Shown here in pieces: positions 16,574 through 23,067 of a stretch of 64,000 nt of DNA (position 1 is its first letter; every line of letters starts with the position of its first letter). A program made the position numbers and the translations under genes. The notes beneath the pieces are model-generated. The model saw nothing but the letters and a program-made list of their open reading frames with translations. It did not search any database and was not told the origin of the DNA. The DNA is from Streptomyces rishiriensis (GTDB taxonomy: Bacteria; Actinomycetota; Actinomycetes; Streptomycetales; Streptomycetaceae), in the NCBI RefSeq assembly GCF_003112535.1, contig NZ_BEWA01000008.1, positions 334,643 to 398,642 of the forward strand, in the 5' to 3' direction.

Positions 16574-16687
16574 GGGTCCGACCCTCAGGGGTCCCCGAAC
16601 GCCACGCAAGCGGAATGACCCGATACGGGCGGTTCGCATGGCAGCCTGTCCGACGTCATCGCCCGCAGCGTCGAAGGTGAGCCCCCC

Positions 16688-16984
16688 ATGACCGCCACCC
16701 ACGCCGAACACGCCGCCCACTCGCACGCGCACGGCCCCGACTGCGGGCACGCGCGCGTGCAGCACGGCGACCATGTCGACTACGCCCACGACGGGCATCT
16801 GCACCGCGAGCACGGCGGCCACTGGGACGAGTGCGAGCCCGTGGGACACGTGACCCACGGCGGGCACGAGCACCGGCACGGCGAGGACTGCGGGCACGCG
16901 CGCGTGCAGCACGGCGACCATGTGGACTACCTGCACGACGGCCACCGCCACGCCGAGCACGAAGGCCACTGGGACGACCACTGA
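16688..16984 (+). CDS. Small histidine-rich protein with internal duplication
   Basis: A 98-residue protein with roughly a quarter His and many Asp/Glu. It is built from two copies of a roughly 30-residue unit that contains CGHARVQHGDHVDY, then HDGH and HW. The DNA of the core is nearly identical between copies (about 16741-16780 and 16888-16927), so the duplication is recent or under conversion. The ATG at 16688 has GGTGAGC upstream. The composition suggests a divalent-metal (Zn, Ni, Cu) binding or buffering role. There is no membrane segment, signal peptide or known domain, so function is inference. Confidence 0.75.
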   Translation: MTATHAEHAAHSHAHGPDCGHARVQHGDHVDYAHDGHLHREHGGHWDECEPVGHVTHGGHEHRHGEDCGHARVQHGDHVDYLHDGHRHAEHEGHWDDH

Positions 16985-17115
16985 CGCCGGGCGGGGCGTC
17001 CGCGCCAGGTCGGGCGGGCGGCCGGCGATCGTCCGCCGAGGGCTCCGCGGGTGTCGCCCGGGGAGCCTTCGTCCTATCGTGGCCCCGATCACGTTGGGCG
17101 GGACCACTGGACGGC

Positions 17116-17133
17116 ATACCGACCGGTCGGCAT
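17116..17133. promoter_or_regulatory. Candidate TetR operator before the phosphotransferase/acyl-CoA dehydrogenase operon
   Basis: ATACCGACCGGTCGGCAT is an 18-bp palindrome with a perfect 12-bp core (CCGACCGGTCGG, 17119-17130), 46 bases before the ATG. The left part CATACCGACCGGT recurs as CATACCGACTGGT on the minus strand at 22620-22637. Confidence 0.55.
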
Positions 17134-17178
17134 CATGGGGCGAGTCCTGTTCACCCGTCCCGCCCACAGGAGCGACGC

Positions 17179-18201
17179 ATGAGCCCCGACCACCCGCCCG
17201 GACTCGACCTCGACCGGCTGCGCGCCCTGTTGGAGCGCGAGCGTCCCGGCCTGGTCCACGGCCCCCTGACCGGCCGGCTGATCGAGGGCGGACGGTCGAA
17301 CCTCACCTACGCGGTCTCCGACGGCGAGGCAAAGTGGGTCGTGCGGCGGCCTCCGCTCGGGCACGTGCTGGCCACCGCGCACGACATGCGGCGCGAGCAC
17401 CGGGTGATCAGCGCGCTGCACCCGACGAGCGTGCCGGTGCCGCGACCGGTGCTGCTCTGCGAGGACGAGCAGGTGCTCGGGGCGCCCTTCTACGTCATGG
17501 AGTTCGTCGAGGGCACCCCGTACCGGACGGCGGACGAGCTCGTCCCGCTCGGCGAGCGGCGCACCCGGGACGCGATCCTGTCGCTGGTGGACACCCTGGT
17601 GGAGCTGCACGCGGTGGACCCCGCCGAGGTGGGCCTGGCCGACTTCGGCCGCCCCGAGGGCTTCTTGGACCGGCAGCTGCGCCGCTGGGGCAAGCAGCTG
17701 GACGCCTCCCGCAGCCGCGACCTGGCCGGGGTCGACGAGCTGCATGCGGCCCTCGGCCGCGAGCTGCCGCACTCCCCCGCGCCCGCCGTCGTGCACGGCG
17801 ACTACCGGCTCGACAACGTGCTGATCGGCCCGGACGACACCATCCGGGCCATCCTCGACTGGGAGATGTCGACGCTCGGCGATCCGCTGACCGACCTGGG
17901 CCTGCTGGTGATGTACAGCGTCCCCCTGCGGCTGCCGGACTCGCCGATCTCCACGACGGCCTCCGCCCCGGGGCACCCGTCGCCGGCCGAGCTGGTGGAA
18001 CGGTACGCGGCCCGCTCCGGGCGGGACGTCTCGGCGGTCTCCTGGTACACGGCGTTCGCCTGGTTCAAGCTCGCCGTGATCCTGGAGGGGATCCACTACC
18101 GGTACACGCTGGGCCAGACGGTCGGGCGCGGCTTCGACCGGATCGGGGAGCTCGTCCCCGTCTTCATCGAACACGGACTGACCACTCTCCAGGAAGGCTG
18201 A
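17179..18201 (+). CDS. APH-family phosphotransferase (ACAD10/11 N-domain-like)
   Basis: A 340-residue kinase-fold protein. The N-lobe has GGRSNLTYAV and WVVRRPPLG. The catalytic loop is VHGDYRLDNVL (about residues 205-215), and the metal-binding motif is ILDWEMSTLGDPLTDLG. This is the aminoglycoside-phosphotransferase fold of bacterial proteins next to acyl-CoA dehydrogenases. In mammalian ACAD10/11 the two are fused and phosphorylate 4-hydroxyacyl-CoAs. Here the dehydrogenase starts 5 bases downstream, giving the split version of that pair. GGAG lies 7-8 bases before the ATG at 17179. Confidence 0.85.
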   Translation: MSPDHPPGLDLDRLRALLERERPGLVHGPLTGRLIEGGRSNLTYAVSDGEAKWVVRRPPLGHVLATAHDMRREHRVISALHPTSVPVPRPVLLCEDEQVLGAPFYVMEFVEGTPYRTADELVPLGERRTRDAILSLVDTLVELHAVDPAEVGLADFGRPEGFLDRQLRRWGKQLDASRSRDLAGVDELHAALGRELPHSPAPAVVHGDYRLDNVLIGPDDTIRAILDWEMSTLGDPLTDLGLLVMYSVPLRLPDSPISTTASAPGHPSPAELVERYAARSGRDVSAVSWYTAFAWFKLAVILEGIHYRYTLGQTVGRGFDRIGELVPVFIEHGLTTLQEG

Positions 18202-18206
18202 CCGGC

Positions 18207-19421
18207 ATGGACTTCACGTTCGACGCCCGCACCGAGGAACTCCGCGCCAGGCTGCTCGCCTTCATGGACGAGTACGTCTACCCGGCCGAGGCCGTGGCGG
18301 AGGAGCAGCGGGCGGCGCTGGCCTCCCCCTGGGACACCCCGGCCGTGGTGGGGGAGCTGAAGGCGCAGGCGCGCCGGCAGGGCCTGTGGAACCTCTTCCT
18401 GCCCGACGCCGAGCACGGCGCGGGTCTGACGAACCTCCAGTACGCGCCCCTGGCCGAGATCACCGGCCGCTCGCCGCATCTGGCGCCTACGGCCCTGAAC
18501 TGCGCCGCGCCGGACACCGGGAACATGGAGGTGCTCGCGCAGTTCGCGGACGAGCCGCAGAAGAAGCAGTGGCTGGAGCCGCTGCTCGGCGGGGAGATCC
18601 GCTCGGCGTTCGCGATGACCGAGCCGGAGGTGGCCTCCTCCGACGCCACCAACATCACCACGCTCATCGAGCGCGACGGCGACGACTACGTCGTCACGGG
18701 CCGCAAGTGGTACATCTCGGGGGCGATGAACCCGGACTGCGCGATCTTCATCGTGATGGGCAAGACGAACCCGGACGGCGCCGACGTGCGCCGCCAGCAG
18801 TCCATGGTGCTCGTGCCGCGCGACACCCCGGGCGTCACGGTCAAGCGGGCCATGAAGGTCTTCGGCTACGAGGACCACTCCCACGGCGGCCACGCCGAGG
18901 TGGTCTTCGACCACGCGCGCGTGCCGGTGACGAACCTGATCGGCGAGGAGGGCGGCGGCTTCGCCATCGCCCAGGCCCGGCTCGGCCCCGGCCGCATCCA
19001 CCACTGCATGCGGCTGATCGGCATGGCCGAGCGGGCGATCGAGCTGATGTGCCGCCGGGCCGTCTCCCGCGACGCCTTCGGCAAGTCGCTGGCCCAGCAG
19101 GGCGTGGTCCACAACTGGATCGCGGACGCCCGGGTGACGGTCGAGCAGCTGCGGCTGCTGGTGCTGAAGACCGCCTGGATGATGGACACCGTCGGCAACC
19201 GGGGCGCCCACACGGAGATCCAGGCCATCAAGATCGCGACGCCACGGGCGGTCGTCGACATCATCGACCGGGCGATCCAGCTGCACGGCGCGGGCGGCGT
19301 CAGCCAGGACTTCCCGCTGGCCGAGCTGTACGCCAGTGCGCGCACGCTCATGATCGCGGACGGGCCGGACGAGGTCCACCAGCGGTCGCTGGCGCGCCGG
19401 GAGCTGAAGAAGTACCTCTAG
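18207..19421 (+). CDS. Acyl-CoA dehydrogenase family protein
   Basis: A 404-residue flavoprotein with the normal three-part acyl-CoA dehydrogenase plan. Motifs include FAMTEPEVASSDATNI and KWYISGAMNPDCAIF for FAD and substrate binding, RLGPGRIHHCMRLIG, and a C-terminal QLHGAGGVSQDFPLAELYASAR followed by ADGPDEVHQ. It introduces the alpha-beta double bond, probably in branched or hydroxylated acyl-CoAs, given the phosphotransferase partner 5 bases upstream. The ATG at 18207 follows AGGAAGG. A strong hairpin ends the operon. Confidence 0.9.
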   Translation: MDFTFDARTEELRARLLAFMDEYVYPAEAVAEEQRAALASPWDTPAVVGELKAQARRQGLWNLFLPDAEHGAGLTNLQYAPLAEITGRSPHLAPTALNCAAPDTGNMEVLAQFADEPQKKQWLEPLLGGEIRSAFAMTEPEVASSDATNITTLIERDGDDYVVTGRKWYISGAMNPDCAIFIVMGKTNPDGADVRRQQSMVLVPRDTPGVTVKRAMKVFGYEDHSHGGHAEVVFDHARVPVTNLIGEEGGGFAIAQARLGPGRIHHCMRLIGMAERAIELMCRRAVSRDAFGKSLAQQGVVHNWIADARVTVEQLRLLVLKTAWMMDTVGNRGAHTEIQAIKIATPRAVVDIIDRAIQLHGAGGVSQDFPLAELYASARTLMIADGPDEVHQRSLARRELKKYL

Positions 19422-19441
19422 GGACCCGGCAGCGGGAACCG

Positions 19442-19481
19442 GTGAGGGGCGGTCGCCGTGGCCGTGGCGACCGCCCCTCAC
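19442..19481. terminator. Strong bidirectional stem-loop between convergent genes
   Basis: A perfect 16-bp stem (19442-19457 with 19466-19481) has an 8-base loop. It lies 20 bases after the acyl-CoA dehydrogenase stop and 33 bases beyond the convergent tetR stop. It has no U-tract. Confidence 0.75.
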
Positions 19482-19514
19482 GCGTGCACGCCTCCCACGG
19501 CGGGGGCGCGGGGC

Positions 19515-20108
19515 CTACGGCCGCAGCGCCCGCAGCAGCAGGTCGGCGAGGTGGTCGGCGACCTCCTGCGCGCCCATCGGGCCGTCCGGGCGGTACCAGG
19601 TCGACAGGTGGTGGACGGACCCGAAGTGGTAGTCCACGACCAGGTCGGCCGGGGTCGCCGTGGAGAAGACGCCGGCCCGCTGGCCCTCCTCGACCAGCGC
19701 GCGGAAGCGTTCGTGGTAGCGCCGCCGCTCGGCGCGCACCTGCTTGTTCTTCTCGGGGCTCAGATGGTGCATCGAACGGAAGAAGATCATCGCGTCGTCG
19801 AGGTTCTCGATCGTCGTGACGACGACGTCCGCCGCCGCGCCCCGCAGCCGCTTCTCGATCGGCTCGTCGGCGCCCGCGAACGCGTCGAGGCGCTCCTGCT
19901 GGACGCGCAGCACGCGCGCGTAGACCTCGTGCAGCAGGTCGTCCTTGGAGCCGAAGTAGTGGTACAGCGCCCCCTTGGTGACGCCTGCGGCCTCGACGAT
20001 CTCCTGCACCGAGGTGCGGTCGTAGCCCTGCTCGGCGAAGAGCCGGGTGGCGGCGGCGAGCAGCCGCTGCGGCACCGGCGTCCCGTCGCCGTCCGTCGTC
20101 CTGGGCAC
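19515..20108 (-). CDS. TetR-family regulator of acyl-CoA metabolism
   Basis: A 197-residue regulator. The helix-turn-helix is at residues about 16-60 (RLFAEQGYDRTSVQEIVEAAGVTKGALYHYFGSKDDLL), with a TetR C-terminal ligand domain after it. I chose the GTG at 20108 because AGGTGG lies five bases before it; another GTG at 20117 is possible. It is 29 bases downstream of the acyl-CoA ligase gene, in the same direction, so it may belong to that operon. The two CATACCGACYGGT elements flanking the block are its best candidate operators. Confidence 0.83.
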   Translation of the reverse strand: MPRTTDGDGTPVPQRLLAAATRLFAEQGYDRTSVQEIVEAAGVTKGALYHYFGSKDDLLHEVYARVLRVQQERLDAFAGADEPIEKRLRGAAADVVVTTIENLDDAMIFFRSMHHLSPEKNKQVRAERRRYHERFRALVEEGQRAGVFSTATPADLVVDYHFGSVHHLSTWYRPDGPMGAQEVADHLADLLLRALRP

Positions 20109-20137
20109 TGCCGCCACCTGCCTTCTTCCTCGATGCG

Positions 20138-21811
20138 TCACTGGCCGTCGTGTGCGCGGGAACGCAGTTCCCGACGGAGGATCTTGCCACTCGCCGTCTT
20201 GGGCAGGTCGGGCAGGATCTCCACCTGACGCGGGTACTTGTACGCCGCCAGCCTTTCCTTGCAGTAGGCCGCGAGCGTACCGGCATCCGCGTCGGCGCCG
20301 GGACGCAGGCTGATGTAGGCCTTGACGGTCTCGCCCCGATAGCCGTCCGGCACCCCGACGACGGCCGCCTCGCGCACCGCCGGATGCGTGTACAGCACGT
20401 CCTCGACCTCGCGCGGCCACACCTTGAACCCGGACGCGTTGATCATGTCCTTCTTGCGGTCCACGACGTACAGCCAGCCCTGTTCGTCCATGAAACCGAT
20501 GTCGCCGGTGCGCAGCTCCCCGTCGGGGAAGGTCTCCGCGGTGGCGTCGGGCCGCCGCCAGTACCCGGGCACGACCTGCGGGCCCCGGACGACGATCTCG
20601 CCCTGCTCGCCGAAGGGCGCCTCCGCGCCCTGGTCGTCGACGATGCGCACGACCGTGTCGGGGCCGGGCACGCCGACGGCGAGGGTTCCGGAGGCCGGGT
20701 CGACCGGCGCCTCCAGCTGCGGCGGGACGGAGGCGCAGGGCGCGGTGCACTCGGTGAGCCCGTAGCCGTTGCGGATGTAGGGCCCGAAGCCGGCCCGGAA
20801 CTTCTCCACCAGGGCCGGCGGCAGCGGTGCGCCGCCGGAGGAGATGTGCGCGAAGGAGGCGAAGTGGTCCCGGGTGCAGGTGGGGTGGGCGGCCAGCGCC
20901 ATGAAGGCGGTGGACGGGCCGACCGTGTAGTGCGGCCGGTGCTCGGCGAACGCCTCCAGCACGACGCCCGCGTCGAAGCGGTACGTGAGGACGAGCGTGC
21001 CCGCGCTGTTCAGACACGCGACGAGCTGGCAGACCATGCCGGTGATGTGGAACAGGGGCGCGAGCGCGTAGTACACGGGCGCCTCGGGCAGGCGCAGCCC
21101 GGTGCGCTGCCGCTCGGCGTTGTGCATGATGTTGCCGTGCGTGTTGGTGGCGCCCTTGGGGGCCCCGCTCGTGCCGGAGGTGTAGCTGATCAGGGCGATG
21201 TCGTCCGGGGCCGCCTCGCGGCCCTCGGGCGCCTTGTGGCCGGCCCGGGCGACGGCGGTGAGGTCGTCGGCGTCGGGCGCCTGCGGGAGGCGTTCGAAGG
21301 CGAGCACGCGCGCGTCGCCCCGCGTCTGGAAGTCCAGCTCGCAGCCGGTGAGCGCGATCCGCACGGGCGAGTCGGCGGCCGTGTCGCGCAGATACGTCTC
21401 CCACGCGCGGTCGGAGCAGATCAGCGCCGCGACCTCGCCGTCCCGCAGGACGTGGGCGACCTCCGCGGACTTGTACATCGGGTTCACCGGGACGACCGTC
21501 GCGCCCGCCTTCCACGCGCCGAGCAGGGCGAGGACGAAGAGCGGGGAGTTCTGCAGCAGGACGGCGACCCGGTCGCCCGGCGCCAGGCCGCGGGCGGCGA
21601 GGTGGCCGGCCACGGAGTCGCTGAGCTCGTCGACCTCGCGGTAGCTGAGCCGGCCGTCGAAGTAGGCGAGGCAGGCGCGGTCGGGGGCCTCGGCCACGGA
21701 CCTGCGGAAGGCGTGCACAGGTGAGTCGGCGGGCTCGATCGGGGCGCGCTGGGCGTCGTCGAGGAGGGCCAGCCAGGGCTTGGCGGCGTACCGGGAGGCG
21801 GACTGGGTCAT
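20138..21811 (-). CDS. Acyl-CoA synthetase (AMP-dependent ligase)
   Basis: A 557-residue adenylating enzyme that activates a carboxylic or fatty acid to its CoA thioester. The P-loop-like motif is YTSGTSGAPKGATNTHGN, followed by NGYGLTEC, the TGDIGFMDEQG and DRKKDMINASGFKVWPREVE hinge motifs, and the terminal catalytic Lys in PKTASGKILRREL. There is no membrane segment. The ATG at 21811 overlaps the SDR stop as ATGA, so the SDR and ligase are translationally coupled. Substrate chain length cannot be read. Confidence 0.9.
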   Translation of the reverse strand: MTQSASRYAAKPWLALLDDAQRAPIEPADSPVHAFRRSVAEAPDRACLAYFDGRLSYREVDELSDSVAGHLAARGLAPGDRVAVLLQNSPLFVLALLGAWKAGATVVPVNPMYKSAEVAHVLRDGEVAALICSDRAWETYLRDTAADSPVRIALTGCELDFQTRGDARVLAFERLPQAPDADDLTAVARAGHKAPEGREAAPDDIALISYTSGTSGAPKGATNTHGNIMHNAERQRTGLRLPEAPVYYALAPLFHITGMVCQLVACLNSAGTLVLTYRFDAGVVLEAFAEHRPHYTVGPSTAFMALAAHPTCTRDHFASFAHISSGGAPLPPALVEKFRAGFGPYIRNGYGLTECTAPCASVPPQLEAPVDPASGTLAVGVPGPDTVVRIVDDQGAEAPFGEQGEIVVRGPQVVPGYWRRPDATAETFPDGELRTGDIGFMDEQGWLYVVDRKKDMINASGFKVWPREVEDVLYTHPAVREAAVVGVPDGYRGETVKAYISLRPGADADAGTLAAYCKERLAAYKYPRQVEILPDLPKTASGKILRRELRSRAHDGQ

Positions 21812-22572
21812 TCGGCGGTCTCCCACTTCTGCTGCAGGTGGTTCATGTTGGTCAGCCAGCGGTCGGGGTCGCCGGCCCGCACCTGGTAGTACCCGGCGAC
21901 CTCGGGGTGCGGCAGGATCAGGAAGCGGTCCTCGGCGATGCCCTTGAACAGGGCGTCCGCGACGTCCTGCGGCTCGATCGCGGTCGGCTTGAGCACCAGG
22001 TCGCCCGCGCTGCCGGTGGCGTCCAGCATGTCGGTGCGCACGCCCTGCGGGCAGATCGCGTGGACCTGGATCCCCCGGTGGCGGTAGGTGAGCGACAGCC
22101 ATTCGGCGAAGGCGTACGCGCCGTGCTTGGTGACGCTGTAGGGGGCCGCGCCGATCATGGTGAGCAGCCCGGCGGCGGAGACGGTCGAGACGAACCGGCC
22201 GCGGCCGCGCTCCAGCCAGTGCGGGAGCAGCGCGTGCGCCGCGCGGACGTGGGCCATGACGTTGACGTCCCAGGCCTGCGCCCAGACGGCCTCGCCGGCC
22301 GCCTCCGAGCCGCCCGAGGCGACCCCGGCGTTGGCGCAGTACACGTCGACGGCGCCGCCGAGCGCCTCGCGGGCCCGGTCGACGATCGTGGAGGCGTCGC
22401 CGGGCACCGCGATGCCGCCGATCTCGGCGGCCACCGCCTCGGCCCGCCCGGCGTCCAGGTCGTTGACGACGACCCGGGCGCCCTCGGCGGCGAAGCGGCG
22501 GGCCAGCGCGGCCCCGATGCCGCCTCCCGCTCCGGTCACGACCACTCCGGCATCCTGCACGGCTTCCACCAT
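21808..22572 (-). CDS. SDR family oxidoreductase
   Basis: A 254-residue short-chain dehydrogenase. The cofactor motif is TGAGGGIG near residue 14, NAG is in YCANAG, and the catalytic Ser is in STVSAAG with YSVTK. It probably acts on a 3-hydroxyacyl-CoA or an alcohol/ketone in the same pathway as the ligase that overlaps it. The ATG at 22572 has AAGGAG at a good distance; an in-frame start at 22599 adds nine Arg-rich residues and is less likely. A candidate TetR operator is 48 bases upstream. Confidence 0.86.
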   Translation of the reverse strand: MVEAVQDAGVVVTGAGGGIGAALARRFAAEGARVVVNDLDAGRAEAVAAEIGGIAVPGDASTIVDRAREALGGAVDVYCANAGVASGGSEAAGEAVWAQAWDVNVMAHVRAAHALLPHWLERGRGRFVSTVSAAGLLTMIGAAPYSVTKHGAYAFAEWLSLTYRHRGIQVHAICPQGVRTDMLDATGSAGDLVLKPTAIEPQDVADALFKGIAEDRFLILPHPEVAGYYQVRAGDPDRWLTNMNHLQQKWETAE

Positions 22573-22619
22573 CGGTCTCCTTCGACGCGACTGCGGCACG
22601 AATCGGCTCTGCTCGCCAG

Positions 22620-22637
22620 ACTAACCAGTCGGTATGT
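22620..22637. promoter_or_regulatory. Candidate TetR operator before the SDR/ligase operon
   Basis: ACTAACCAGTCGGTATGT on the + strand reads ACATACCGACTGGTTAGT on the transcribed strand. It is an imperfect palindrome with AC--ACC/GGT--GT arms. It shares CATACCGACYGGT with the operator-like site at 17116. Confidence 0.5.
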
Positions 22638-23021
22638 TGCGGCGGAAGGGTTACCCCGGGATCGCCGCCGAGTCCGGCGGCCGTGAACGGGGACGCCCTC
22701 TGTCCGTATGCGTCGTGGCGTGCGCACGGGCCCATGTTCGCAGGACACTGCCCGCACGGACCCGACCCTGCCCGTCGCTGCCCGTCCCTGCCCGTGTCCT
22801 CCGACTCCGGCGGGGAGGGGGAAGGGCGCGGGGAAGGGCACGCGGGCGCCGGTCCGGAGGCCGGTCGGGGAGGCGCCGGACGCCGGGCGGGTGTGCGGCG
22901 GCACGACGGGGGGCGGGCCGTGCCGGCCACGCGGGCGTGCGCGCTCCCCCACGCGCGTCCGGCCCGCACGCGCGCCGGCCCGCACGACGACGGCGGCGGG
23001 CGCAGGGCTCGCGCGAGACGC
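22638..23021. other. Gap without a gene
   Basis: The sequence between the SDR operon promoter and the acylase terminator is GC-rich. It holds irregular CTGCCCGT-type repeats at about 22770-22800. I see no convincing gene or RNA. Confidence 0.5.
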
Positions 23022-23061
23022 CGACGGCGGGCCGCGTCCGTCAGGACACGACCCGCCGTCG
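23022..23061 (-). terminator. Stem-loop after the penicillin acylase gene
   Basis: CGACGGCGGG (23022-23031) pairs with CCCGCCGTCG (23052-23061) in a perfect 10-bp stem with a 20-base loop, immediately downstream of the acylase stop codon. Confidence 0.55.
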
Positions 23062-23067
23062 CGGGGA

